Shown here in pieces: positions 52,436 to 62,910 of a stretch of DNA of 64,000 nucleotides (positions are counted from its first letter, which is position 1; the number at the start of each line of letters is the position of its first letter). Below the pieces are notes generated by a model, which worked only from the letters and a program-made list of their open reading frames with translations, searched no databases and was not told the DNA's origin. This DNA is from Macrosoma leucophasiata (Eukaryota; Arthropoda; Insecta; Lepidoptera; Hedylidae): assembly GCA_036365455.1 (NCBI GenBank), contig JAWQUS010000020.1:2825001-2889000 (forward strand), read 5' to 3'. Position numbers and translations under genes: made by a program.

Positions 52436-53585
52436 CACAACGTTAATATTATTTTTTTTACAGCCGCCATTATGAACCTAAGCACAGACATTACATGTCA
52501 TATTTTCTTTCATAGATCTACGGTAGACTCGATTGAAACCTATTTACAATTAAAGATCATAAAAAAAATATTATGTTGAGTCGAAAACATGTATCCGCAA
52601 AATTCGTATTTTTTGATAATTCGTGAAATAAAATCAATAATTTTATAAATTCAAATGTCACTGTCCGCCATTATGACGTACACATTTCATTTTTAATAAA
52701 TGTCATTGAATTATTAACAAAAATGGACAAACTAGGCAATTTTCAAAAATCAGTTTCTGTTTGTTAGTTTTGCTAAAACTATAGTATAGGTATTTTTTTA
52801 TCTTTACTTTAAAGCGATACGAAGATCGCCGGGCCAGCTAGTAAAATAATAAAATTGTCATCGAATAGAATAACTAATGCTAAATAGAAATAACATTAGT
52901 TATTTCTGGTAAACCAATGCAGTTTCATTTAAACGGTGGTTATTACAAAAAAATCAGTCGTGGACGCGTCACCAAACTTAGAAAAATGGGAAAAAAAATG
53001 ATTTTTCTCTACTTTCTCAAAATATTGACGGCCTGGTCAGTTATATAAGTCTATTTTCCTAAAAAAAATAACTGTATTAGTTTAACATAATAATATTATT
53101 TTCAGCGACGCCGTCTAAAATTATGCTTGAGAAATTCACCCAGATAATGCGGTGGTGCCTACTATGCCCGCGTCCCAACCAAATTCATTCTTTTCTCAGT
53201 TTCTCTTGAAATAGGTAAATGGAGGAATTGTAAATAATTGATTCTTTCCTTAATATACATAATTGTTTCGTTTCTTTTTAATTTGTTATGTGTTTTTGAC
53301 TATTAGTAGTGGTTATTCACTCTAGGTAGTTTAAAAAAAAATGAAGTGCCCTCCAGGTGCCTAATTTTATGAAATTAAAAAAAAAAAACTATAAGGGAAC
53401 TCTACATAGGTACTAGTAAACATACTTATTTTATTGTAAACAATAGAATTTTAAGCATTAATTTATGATTAAGCATCGATGCAAAAATATTATTTATTAT
53501 ATCCCACCTTATTTATGTTACACATATGTATACGATTTATCCTCTTGTTGGCCTTGTGGAGGCAACTATCAATTTTCGCGATATA
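52436..53585. other. Unplaced AT-rich stretch
   Basis: LINE-3'-UTR-like pieces at 53285-53400 (ggttattcactctaggtagt, gaagtgccctccaggtgcct). A short SINE-A-like piece at 53145-53170 (ataatgcggtggtgcctact). Otherwise no gene or repeat recognised. Confidence 0.4.
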
Positions 53586-53589
53586 TTTA

Positions 53590-53850
53590 TATTGAACTAG
53601 TTGTGCCCGCGACTTCGTCCGCCTAAGAATTAATGATTGTTCAGTCAGTATCTACCCGGACAAGGTCGTGGGCGCTAGTAAAATAGCTATACAACTAGTA
53701 TAAAAGTAGCCTAGGTTACTCCTTATTACATTAGCTATCTGCCAGTGAAAGTCCCCGAAATCGGTCCAGTCGTTCCCGAGTAATCTCGGGAACGACTGGA
53801 CGTGTTTTACAGATGTGTTTTATAAAGACGGACCGACAAACACACGAGTA
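53590..53850 (+). repeat. LINE-type 3' tail T1
   Basis: aactagttgtgcccgcgact, tcagtatctacccggacaag, gtcgtgggcgctagtaaaat, gcctaggttactccttatta, and an inverted gttcccgagtaatctcggga-ac near 53770. Confidence 0.75.
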
Positions 53851-54068
53851 ATCCTATAAAGTTTTTCCAATGGAACCCTACAGAACTCTCATTGATAACT
53901 TCTGGAATTATTATAGATGTTCAATATAAAATGATACACTTTTTATGTAGGTAAGGTGGAAGATGGCCAACAAGCATGCAGTACACATTGATGTTAAGTG
54001 ATGACTGTAGCCTATATTAAAATGCAGGTATGTTGCCACCCCTGAGACCTAAGTTTGTTACCTTTGTC

Positions 54069-55038
54069 CAGTGCCAGATTAGCCATATAGCAGGAGGCAG
54101 CAAATGCTACGGGCCCCGCGCCTTGGTAGGCCCCACGCCTGTGCCCAAAAAAACCAACAAATATGTAAAATATATAATACCTACACCTTAGCTATTCTCA
54201 AAGAACGTTGGCCACACTGTAATTATATAGGTATATTATTATGTTGCAAGTGGGCAATACCACAATACTTACAGAGGGAATCCCTTACATAATATTGTTT
54301 TCGATTCCTTTTCGTAAATGTTCTGTTTTATTTATATCTTATAGGAGATGTTGCAAAAATGTATGGACCTCTGGCCATTTATTGTACACAATATAATTAA
54401 CAGGCAAAATCATAATAAAAACGTTTTTTACTGCATATTTTCACTAATTTAGCTTTGTTTGCAGTTACAAAACGTTATTTGCAGTTAGAGTTGCAACTCA
54501 AAACCAACATGGCGAATATGGCGGGCAATGTCATTTTGACATTTTCATTTTTTAAATTGTTTCTTTGATTATATAGTACTTGGAGAAAAAAGTAATATTT
54601 TCTAAATACTATCGAAATCGATTTTACGTGTTAATACTATACTAATCGATTTCCAATTTCAACAATAAACATCGAAACTTCTTTAAAAAAATCGATTCGA
54701 TACCTCGTTTTTTTATAATATGTGATGCACTAGTAAGATACAGATAGCATTAGTTTTGTTTTATCTACAAAGGTACTATCCCAAGCGTCGGCTGTATCGC
54801 CGCCATGTTGAACATGGTTAAATATGATAAATCGTTTGAATTAAATGTGGTTGTAACTCTAAAATATATTCTTGAATAAATTAATTGTATTTTTTTCGGA
54901 TTCTTCTTTAATTTACCCATTTTTTGAGGACATGTACGAACCAGAGCCGAGCTCGTAACATCTCCTTTCAGTAGGCAATGTATCTCTAGGGCCCCATGGT
55001 CACATTTGCGGGCACCGCACCGGCTTTATCCGGCACTG
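54069..55038. mobile_element. hAT-type non-autonomous element, 970 bp (CAGTGCCGGAT family)
   Basis: Ends cagtgccagattagccatat and ggctttatccggcactg. A perfect 8-bp duplication cctttgtc lies at 54061-54068 and 55039-55046. The target is a SINE-A copy. Internal order matches 25653-26369 except for a ~620-bp insert (54343-54966) and the absence of the tail found in that copy. No transposase. Confidence 0.92.
54343..54966. mobile_element. Element inside the hAT copy, inverted ends 'aggagatgtt'
   Basis: Starts aggagatgttgcaaaaatgt and ends gagctcgtaacatctcct: 12-bp inverted ends with one or two mismatches. The sister hAT copy at 26270-26300 runs through uninterrupted (tttatttacatcctaaattt). The interior has repeated atcgat-rich words (aaatcgattttac, aatcgattccaat-like) and aacatggcgaatatggcggg. 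Family unknown. Confidence 0.7.
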
Positions 55039-55285
55039 CCTTTGTCTCTGTGATAGTTATTTCGGAACCACTTACCATAAGAATGCACTAAATCCGTATT
55101 TATTTATTACCTAGATTCATAGAGTCTAAGCATTCACCGTTAGGTTTAGATTTATCTCGGGCCTTTTTAAATCCACACTTTCTCTCTATACGACGCAAAA
55201 CCGTTAATTTGAGAGAGATCAAAATTCTGCTCAAAACATGTTGTTCCACTTTCCGGTAATCAATTAGGTACATTATTATTTCATA

Positions 55286-55510
55286 CTAGCTGACCCGGCA
55301 AACTTCGTATTGCCTGAGAATGAAATAATGTGTAAAAGGTTTGATAGATACGGACTATTTGTATGGAAAAATGAAATTGTGGTTTTTACTACTTCCTTTC
55401 AATTTCTTGATATTTTTTTACCTTCTAACCCTTCCCTGGCCTTCCAAAAATCATTCAAAACCAAAATTAGCCAAATCGGTCCAGCCGTTTTCGAGTTTTA
55501 GCGAGGTGAA
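55286..55510 (+). repeat. LINE-type tail T2
   Basis: actagctgacccggcaaact, gtaaaaggtttgatagatac, gtggtttttactacttcctt, ggccttccaaaaatcattca, cggtccagccgttttcgagt. Last part lost. Confidence 0.85.
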
Positions 55511-55702
55511 CATAGCCTATAAAGATTTAGACCCGTATCTAGACAGATCTCAGTCCTTGAGACGATATAAGTAATGCGATGGTTCTTCGCCTTTTAGCTC
55601 AGTCCGTTCAGAAAATTGTCATGAACTGCGACAATTTCATGAAATTATTGGATATTATCATGATATCATGATAACATAGCATCTAGCTGTATAGCTGTAG
55701 GT

Positions 55703-56020
55703 ACGTAACATCACGTCTGTAATCCCTGAAGGGGTAGGCAGAGGTAAATGCATGCATTCAATCATACATGCAAACACCCACGACTCGCCGGTTACGTTTT
55801 GGCCCATGTAACAGGTGGCGAACCTGTTGCCATCTCCGGGCACATTACCAAACTCCGGGGTACTGGAAAACTTCCAGAAAATTGAAAAATCCCAATAGAA
55901 GCAGAGATTAAGAATTTTAAACCATTATCTATAATATCCCCCGACCCGGGAATCGAACCCAGGACCTCCAGCGTAATAGTAGTGGCCTGCTACCTGACTA
56001 CTACTACTACTGAGGCAGTT
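55703..56020 (-). repeat. SINE-B copy
   Basis: cgtaacatcacgtctgtaat to tactgaggcagttag. B box kept (gaatcgaaccc at 55950); the A-box region carries a local repeat (ctgactactactactactg). Confidence 0.9.
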
Positions 56021-56354
56021 AGTTGTAGGTAATTGTTAATATTCTTATTTAAAATTAAATAGGTCTGATTTTCTTTAGTTTTTAATTATTTTAAATATAC
56101 ATTTTATCTAGATTCTAATTTATCTAATCTTCGTGTTGCACTTGATTTAATTGGAATGCTGTACATACCTGTAATAGGTATATGCAACAGACCAATGCAT
56201 CTGTGTTATATTTTGTAATTATTAGATGTACCTACTACTGTTGGTGTGACAATAAAATAAATGATGTAGTCAATTCTATGATATTTATGGCTACTACACT
56301 TATTTTAATTAATTCCAAATTTTGTGTCAAGTGGCGAATTACTTGAAGAAGTAG

Positions 56355-56588
56355 GTCAACCACAAAAATAGATGATCAAAATCGGATATTCGATACTAGA
56401 TAATTATCGTAATTTGCGTCAAAGTAGTGCACCAAATATTAGCTTATATTTGGTAGGAAGTGTAGGCACTTCACAATCTCGTAGGTGCTTTAGAAACACA
56501 TCACCGCCACACTACTTTGACATAAATTAGGTACGATAGTTAATTCGTATGGAAAATCCGATTTTGATCATCTACTTTTGCCGTTGAC
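56355..56588. mobile_element. Foldback MITE with ~33-bp ends
   Basis: gtcaaccacaaaaatagatg-atcaaaatcgg at the left is inverse to ccgattttgatcatctactt-ttgccgttgac at the right. The arms continue inward (taatttgcgtcaaagtagtg versus cacactactttgacataaat). It ends 16 bp before the next element. Confidence 0.88.
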
Positions 56589-56603
56589 TGTATCTATTAT
56601 AAC

Positions 56604-56896
56604 CATAGAGCAACACCGGAGGGGAGTAGCCATATGCAGGCTTTCCCCTCTGTCAAAGTACAAGCCCAAATGGGCCTATACCTGTCGCCTGGGTTTTTAA
56701 ATATGTGCGTGAAATTGTTTCTGTATTTTGTTAAAGACAAGGTGTGAGTTTCGTAGTAATAGACGATTTTTGTAGTGTGAGTGTGTGTCGCACGCATTTC
56801 CCCCCGCAAAAAATTACAAACTGTTTTGCATCGGTAATAAACGCTATGGCTACTCCCCTCCGGTCCGCTGCGGCCAGTGGCCCGTGTTGCTCTATG
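56604..56896. mobile_element. hAT-type MITE (CATAGAGCAACAC family), 293 bp
   Basis: Ends catagagcaacaccggaggg and cccgtgttgctctatg. Flanks attataac (56596-56603) and attaaaac (56897-56904): an 8-bp duplication with one mismatch. Subterminal ggaggggagtagccat is inverse to atggctactcccctcc. Confidence 0.9.
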
Positions 56897-57130
56897 ATTA
56901 AAACATTATGAAGGGATTATGAATAAATCAATTCACATTTTTAGGCACGACACTGTAAATTTTAATAAACTCAAATTACTTTTATAAATACCTAAGTTTT
57001 ATGGTAATTAGGTACGACACGAAATGGGAAAACCTAGTTCACACACAAACTTGGTTTTCTTAGGGGAAACGAGCGTAATTTATTATTTTAAATCGTTATC
57101 AAAGGGGATATGTAAATATAACTTCGCACA

Positions 57131-57875
57131 TATGTTCCTCGAAAGGGTGAGCAGAGTTAAATGTTTGTCCAGTTCCAACTATTCGCCAGTCATGCTTTAT
57201 GAGACCCATGACAACACTTTGAGTTGCATTCCTCGCAAAATACGTATGACCATCTACAATGCGCTGGTGAAACCGCACTTGGAATATCTTATATGTTCCT
57301 CGAAAGGGTGAGCAGAGTTAAATGTTTGTCCAGTTCCAACTATTCGCCAGTCATGCTTTATGAGACCCATGACAACACTTTGAGTTGCATTCCTCGCAAA
57401 ATACGTATGACCATCTACAATGCGCTGGTGAAACCGCACTTGGAATATCTTATAGAGATATGGGGGTGTGCCACCTTTACAAATCTCAAACCCCTCCAAG
57501 TCTCTCAAAATAAATTGATAAAAGCACTTTTTAACTACGATCGTTTGACGGATACACGTACACTTTACCAGGAAACAGACATTTGAAATTTAAAACAATT
57601 ATATACTTTTAAAACATGTATTTTAGTGAACAAAATATTCGCTGGCGAGTTACATACAAAAATAACATTTACAAATAGACATAATACATATACATAGTTT
57701 GAGAAAAAGAAATAAAATACAAGTTAAAGCTCCTAGAACTAATTATGGCAAAAGATGTATTACTATTGAGGGTGCACAGTTATACAATAATTTACCAGAC
57801 TCAATAAAAGCCTGTAAAAAATTGTCATTGTATAAAAAAAAAATTAAAACACATATCACTAATAGTATATTTTAA
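57131..57875 (+). pseudogene. LINE RT C-terminal fragment with a perfect 161-bp tandem duplication
   Basis: The frame reads IPRKIRMTIYNALVKPHLEY then LIEIWGCATFTNLKPLQVSQ and NKLIKALFNYDRLTDTRTLY, the thumb/C-terminal part of a CR1/jockey-group LINE. After a stop at 57584 and frameshifts it ends with YNNLPDSIKACKKLSLYKKK and a stop at 57873-57875; the 3' UTR ends gtaaataaatgtctttaaa near 57980. 57131-57291 and 57292-57452 are identical over 161 bp. As 161 is not a multiple of three, the frame changes across the joint. Similar in kind to the larger relic at 8-10 kb (compare its LYNNL segment). Confidence 0.88.
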
Positions 57876-57989
57876 AACAGTCCGCCGATTACTGAAATAT
57901 AAATATTAGATAATAATTATGTAATGTTACTAAGCTCAATGTAAGTGAACGATGTTCTTTTTGAGTAAATAAATGTCTTTAAACCTATG

Positions 57990-58215
57990 TAGGTATTTAG
58001 TTACAATAATATAGTTTTATTACAAATCGAGTAGGTACAACTTTTGAGTTGAGCGAGGAACACAACTCAATGATTGACATTCAACTCGCTCTTTGTTGAA
58101 TGAGCGAAGCGAATTGAGCGGTCCCTCACCTCCAATGAAGGGTGCCTTGTGAGTACCTCGCGAGTAAAAAGGAGGTGTACTCCATCATCCTCGTTTGAAA
58201 TAGTGACCCACCTCT
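57990..58215. repeat. Hairpin-containing unplaced element
   Basis: gagttgagcgagg (58046) and attcaactcgctc (58079) are inverse; aatgagcgaagcgaattgag and ctcgcgagtaaaaaggaggt follow. Possibly a MITE. Confidence 0.4.
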
Positions 58216-58277
58216 AGGTTTACTGGTCGCTAAATGGTAGTGTTCAGCACTATCGTCTTCCGGTGAGGTGGTAATGT

Positions 58278-58414
58278 AAGGGCGCTAACGCACTAGCGGC
58301 TAACGCACTAGCGTGCGTACAATAACAGGCGGATGCATAGGTAAACTGTAAAAGTGGCTAGCTGCGCGGCTACCCGCTCCCACGGCTAACCGCTAGTGCG
58401 TTAGGACGCTAGGG
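58278..58414. mobile_element. MITE with 'ctaacgcactagcgg' ends
   Basis: Left gggcgctaacgcactagcgg-ctaacg and right cggctaaccgctagtgcgtt-aggacgct are inverse. ~137 bp, no coding sense, inserted into SINE-A. Confidence 0.85.
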
Positions 58415-58458
58415 GCTTTACTTTCCGGCACAGAGACATAATACCTTAGACCTCAGGG

Positions 58459-58951
58459 TTGCGTCCGCCTATCGACATTGCTGCAAATTTTCATGGCGAT
58501 TTGTTCAAGAGCAGTGGTTAAACTGACTGATGTTCTTGCTTTCGTAGGTAATAAACAAGCGATAATGGTAGATTTATTATTCTTATTTTTTTTATGTAAT
58601 GGAAGTGGCAAACGAGCATTCAGTTCACATTGATGTTAAGTGATGACTGCAGCCTATAGACACCCACACAAAGACCAAGATCAAAATGCAGATTCGTTAC
58701 CACTCCTGTGGCCTGAGGTGTTATACCTCTGTGCCGGAAATTACACTGCCGTACATTACCACCTGACCGGAACACGATAGTGCTGAACACTACCATTAAG
58801 CGGCAAGTATATTAGGTAATGCGGTGGTGCCTACGCACCCGAGCTCCGTCACTGGAGCTCTATCACCAGTATAAAAAGTTTTATTGCTTAATTGACATGA
58901 AAATTTGACAGCAATGACAATGACGACAGCAGTCGATAGGCGGACGCACCC
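58459..58951. mobile_element. Element with 'tgcgtccgcctatcga' ends, carrying a reverse SINE-A
   Basis: Left ttgcgtccgcctatcgacat and right agtcgataggcggacgcac are inverse; adjoining gctgcaaattttcatggcga and acatgaaaatttgacagcaa also pair. The interior holds a full reverse SINE-A (58585-58870). Without the SINE it is ~205 bp. Confidence 0.85.
58585..58870 (-). repeat. SINE-A copy, full length, innermost layer of the nest
   Basis: ttttttttatgtaatggaag to gctctatcaccagtataaaa. Close to the consensus. Confidence 0.9.
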
Positions 58952-59389
58952 CTGGAGTGGCAACGCATCTACATTAAAACCTCCAGTCTCATGAAGATGT
59001 TTATAGGCTGCAGTATTATTTACCATCAATGTAAACTGTATGCCTGTTTGCCACTTCATTACATTAAAAAAGGTACAAGTTAGGTCAGTTTTCGTCTCTG
59101 CAACCATCTACAATCGCAATAGTTTTGTCATTCATTTACTCGTCTTATCTTTTTGTTAAATTTATTGGTGCACCAACAGATTGGATGTTTACCTCAATTT
59201 ATTATGATATAGTACGACTAGCATGCAATGCAACCCAATTACAGGTGAACACGTAATTTGAACAAACATAAACATATAAAACTTAAATATAGCTACTAGT
59301 ACCTACAATAATTTAACTTATTGATTCTCTCTTTCATCTTCTGTACTTACTTAATTTTCTGACATTCGTTCCCTCATGTGGTTCCATTG

Positions 59390-60045
59390 AAAATCAGCGT
59401 CAGGCGTTACGCCTGACTTCTATGCTGAATTGGAGACCATTTTGGCGCAGCGACCCATACTATAACAATTACTTACTTATTTGTTTGTGTTACTCTGTGT
59501 AGTTGGATCTGTTTTTTTTCCTTTCTCCTTTTTCATGTACTATTATTGTTTTTGTGCTGTAACTGTTTTAAAATTAATTGTTTGTGTTTTTCAACCTTTT
59601 GTTTTTGTGTATTTTTCGGCTATGCGCCAAATAAACGCCTTTTCTTTCTTCCTTATTATTTATTTATTTACCACTGGCGACCGTTTACGGCTTCGTACGG
59701 GTAGCATTGTTGTTATATTGTGAGGATGCGCTAACGTATTGCATGGCGAATCGTCTTATTAGGTAATCTAAAAACGTAGCATTTCAAACCGTATTTGACC
59801 GACTACTTTGACAAAAACCGTGATATCTCGTTAAATATAATAACGATATTGATAAATTGTAGATACAAACCATCCTCAGAAAACCCTCTTTACAACATTT
59901 CAAACAGGAACCAAATCCGTTCACAACTTTCCGAGATTAGCGCATACATACAGACAGAGAAAATAGGGGGACTTTACTTTATAATATGTCGTGATAGTGA
60001 TGATATTGATAGTGATGACAGTGAAGTGATAGTGATAGTGATGAT
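59390..60045 (+). repeat. LINE 3' UTR, LINE-type tail and GATA-like repeat
   Basis: 59390-59655: cagcgtcaggcgttacgcct, tggagaccattttggcgcag, T-rich, then ctatgcgccaaataaacgcc-ttt: a LINE 3' UTR with a polyadenylation-like end. 59670-59990: ctggcgaccgtttacggctt-cgtacgggtagc, gcatacatacagacagagaa, a tail like 47.9 kb. 59995-60045: (gatagt/gatgat)n low-complexity. Confidence 0.65.
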
Positions 60046-60600
60046 TTTATGTGTGCATACACATAAAAACTTTTACAAGTAGATACCTACTTATCAATTT
60101 TTTTCTTAGGAATTTCCTACTCAATTACTTATAGGACTGGGAAATGCCTAAACTCGGAAATCCCTGAATGATTGAAACCTTCCAAAGCACAGGGGGTGTT
60201 ATGTAGGTTAAGGGGTAGGGGAGCATAAATGACGATCTGTGATAAGTGTAACAACATACTAACCTAGTTTAGAAATATATGAATTTGCCGATTTTAATGT
60301 AAGTATCCTTTTTTTTACAATTTTAATACTTTTTTCCATTCAAGTATCAATAAAATGTGTTAAGCATTCTAAAAGGCACTAGCGTTTTAAACGGTTATCA
60401 ATTTATGAAGTTTATTTTCATAGATAAATGCAATTTGACCTCGGGTTGTTGTGTTAGTGTCTATCGTAGTATTTGTATACTCTTTGGTGTCTATAGGCTG
60501 TAATCATCACATAAAATGAACGTGAACTGTGTTTGTTAGCCACCTTCATTACTTTAAAAGAAATTAAAAATTAATTGAGTTATCTAACTAACATCCGCTA
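60046..60600. other. Unplaced stretch
   Basis: AT-rich. A diverged SINE-A-like 3' part at 60430-60555 (gcaatttgacctcgggttgt, gtgtctataggctgtaatca). No gene. Confidence 0.45.
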
Positions 60601-60604
60601 CAAT

Positions 60605-61200
60605 ATCAAAATATTACCACTCCTGAGGCCTAAGGCGTTATGCCTCTGTACCATAAATTACAGGGCGGTACATTATCACCTGACCGGAACACGATAGTGC
60701 TGAACACTACCTTTTAGCGGCAAGTACCTATTCATCTTTTTTTTAATGTAATGAAAGTAACTGGTGGTAGAGCTCCAGTGACGGAGCTCGCGGGCGTAGG
60801 CACCACCGCATTACCTAATATACTTGCCGCTAAATGGTAGTGTTCAACACTATCGTGTTCCGGTCAGGTGGTAATGTACGGCCCTGTAATTTCCGGCACA
60901 GAGGCATAAGACCTTAGGCCTCAGGAGTGGTAACGCATCTGCATTTTGACCTTGGTCTTTGTGTGGGTGTCTATAGGCTGCAGTCATCACTTAACATCAA
61001 TGTGAACTGCATGCTTGTTTACCACTTCCATTACATTAAAAAAAAAAAAACTAACAAACACACAGTTCACATTGATGTTATGTAATTACTGCTGTCTACA
61101 GACACCCACACAAAGACCAGAGGTTAAAATGCGTTGTTCCCCTGATACTGTTGTTATGACTCTGTGATAGATATTATGGGACCATACATTTTTAATAATG
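60605..61200. repeat. Three adjacent SINE-A copies (-,+,-)
   Basis: 60620-60730 reverse, 3' end lost (accactcctgaggcctaagg to ccttttagcggcaagtac). 60760-61050 forward, full length (aactggtggtagagctccag to ttacattaaaaaaaaaaa). 61058-61200 reverse, diverged (cacagttcacattgatgtta, accagaggttaaaatgcgtt). Confidence 0.9.
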
Positions 61201-61246
61201 GTCACACAGATTATAAATTAGTTGCTAGGCTTGGATAAGCTAACAA

Positions 61247-61534
61247 CAAAGAGCAACACCGGAGGGGAGTAGCCATATGTAGGCTTTCCCCTCTGTCAAA
61301 GTATCAAAGTACAAGCCCAAATGGGCCTATACCTACGCCTAGATGTTTAAATGTGTGCGAGAAATTGTTTCTGTATTTTGTTAAAGTCAAGGTGTAAGTT
61401 TCGTAGTAATAGACGTTTTTTGTAGTACGTGTGTGTCGCACGCATTATCCCCGTAAAATATGATAGACTGTTTTGCAACGGCTACGGCTACTCCCCTCCA
61501 GTCCACCGCGACCGGTGGCCCGTGTTGCTCTATG
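61247..61534. mobile_element. hAT-type MITE (CATAGAGCAACAC family), 288 bp
   Basis: Ends caaagagcaacaccggaggg and cccgtgttgctctatg, flanked by a perfect 8-bp duplication gctaacaa (61239-61246 and 61535-61542). Interior close to 56604-56896. Confidence 0.93.
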
Positions 61535-61589
61535 GCTAACAATGATGTTTGGAGTATGAGTATGAGCAAAAAACTGTGGTCTTGGAGCG

Positions 61590-61770
61590 CTATGGCTGCC
61601 ACATGCGTCATGCTGATGAACGGGTGCTGATAGTGGAGACTCTTCCGTTGTGGTTTGCGGGTGTTATCTTCTATCACGTTATTCACAGTGTTAAGTTTTT
61701 GATTTGTATATGTGTGTATTTATATAGGTATATGCCATGGACATTCACACCATCTATATTCTACTTTAAA
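61590..61770 (+). repeat. LINE 3'-end fragment (280-600 family)
   Basis: tggctgccacatgcgtcatg, ctgatgaacgggtgctgata, tttgcgggtgttatcttcta, ttcacagtgttaag. Matches the forward family at 340-400 and its reverse at 44.9 kb. Confidence 0.6.
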
Positions 61771-61775
61771 GACTA

Positions 61776-61922
61776 ACCCCCTTATTCATAAACGTACATT
61801 AGATACGTTTTAGCTATAGAATGCTTTGTCTTTGTCAGTTGCATTGTCAAATGTGCAGGATAGAAAAGACAAAGGAGAGATTAGCAACACTTTAGCTAAA
61901 ATACGTTTATGAATAAGGGGGT
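61776..61922. mobile_element. Short MITE ('acccccttattcataaacgta' ends), copy 2, 147 bp
   Basis: Perfect 21-bp inverted ends (acccccttattcataaacgt ... acgtttatgaataagggggt) with TA on both sides (61774-61775, 61923-61924), as for Tc1/mariner-type MITEs. Sister at 42160-42311. Confidence 0.93.
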
Positions 61923-61924
61923 TA

Positions 61925-62422
61925 TTACACGGGTCCGACAGAAAGGGTGGGCGTGGCCTCGCGCCGGGTTGTCGCTTATTACACTATCCCTTCGACAGCG
62001 CCCTAACTCAATCACAGTACAAATGCACGAGCAGCTCCGGTCGCCCTAAATGTTATTACACTACCATGGCCTTTGCTATCGTACCCTGAATACCGTGCCG
62101 TGTAATAAGGCCATTAGTTCCAATTTGTATAAAAGGCTATTACACGACACGGTATTCCGGGTCCGGCAGAAAGGGTGGACGTGGTCTCGCGCCGGGTTAC
62201 CGCTTATTACACTATCCGGTCGACAGGACCCTAACTCAGTCACAGTACAAATATGAACATTATGGCAACTACGTACAAAACGTTGAAACGGCACAATCAT
62301 ATAAACATGCGCATCAGCTCCGAGTCACTCGCTACTCGAGCGTCGATGCGCATGTCGATGTGTGAGTATGCCGTTTTGAACATTTTGTACGTAATTTCCA
62401 TACTGTTCATATTTGTACTGTG
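61925..62422. mobile_element. Repeat-built element ending in a long hairpin
   Basis: 61926-62024 (gggtccgacagaaagggtgg, cgcgccgggttgtcgcttat, aactcaatcacagtacaaat) is repeated at 62157-62252 with ~85-90% agreement by eye. Between them, taccctgaataccgtgccgt-gtaataaggc and gctattacacgacacggtat-tccgggt form an inverted pair. From 62241 to 62422 a hairpin follows: cacagtacaaatatgaacat-tatggcaactacgtacaaaa pairs with ttttgtacgtaatttccata-ctgttcatatttgtactgtg, inner arms to gcgcatcag/gatgcgcat. No coding sense. Confidence 0.8.
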
Positions 62423-62547
62423 TGTAGTTGGGGCGTAAGTGAATGACTATGTTTATGATTAACAGATTATTATTTTTCTTCTATGAAGGAATTGATAGAT
62501 TTGATTATCGGTTAAATTATACTTATAAATTGGATATAATTATTACC

Positions 62548-62820
62548 TACTAGCTGACCCGGTAAACTTCGTATTGCCTCAGAATTAAATAATGTGTCAT
62601 AGATATACGGACTATTCGTTTGGAAGAATAAAATTGTGGTTTTTACTGTTTCCCTTCAATTTCTTCATATTTTCTTATTTTATTTCTTTTCCTTTTAAAC
62701 CTTCCCTGGGCTTTCAGAAATCATTCAAAACCATAATTAGCCAAATCGATCCAGACGTTCGCGAGTTTTAGCGAGACTAACGAACAGAAATAATTTTTTA
62801 TACGAGTATATATTATAGAT
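62548..62820 (+). repeat. LINE-type tail T2
   Basis: actagctgacccggtaaact, tgtggtttttactgtttccc, aaccttccctgggctttcag, ccaaatcgatccagacgttc, gactaacgaacagaaataat. Full length. Confidence 0.85.
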
Positions 62821-62910
62821 TAAATTATTCCTTTAAGTCATTCACTATAGTTAGCTAGTTATATGACAATGCAAGTGTCCTTAAAGACCAATTATACCTA
62901 GTTTGTACAA

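Larger units (their letters stand above)
53941..55100 (-). repeat. SINE-A copy (diverged) split by the 970-bp hAT element
   Basis: 53941-54068: ttatgtaggtaaggtggaag, gccaacaagcatgcagtaca, cacccctgagacctaagttt. After the hAT element it resumes: ttgtctctgtgatagttatt, tcggaaccacttaccat (55040-55080). Confidence 0.85.
58220..59070 (+). repeat. SINE-A copy broken by a nest of insertions
   Basis: Pieces of one forward SINE-A: 58220-58277 (tactggtcgctaaatggtag to ggtggtaatgta), 58415-58458 (tttactttccggcacagaga, ttagacctcaggg) and 58952-59068 (ctggagtggcaacgcatcta to gcctgtttgccacttcatta). Read together they follow the SINE-A order without loss of the middle part, so the sequences between are insertions. 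Confidence 0.85.

Noticed and set aside
58796..59107. 103-codon frame on the minus strand
   Set aside because: Made of two SINE-A pieces and an inserted element; no conserved protein.
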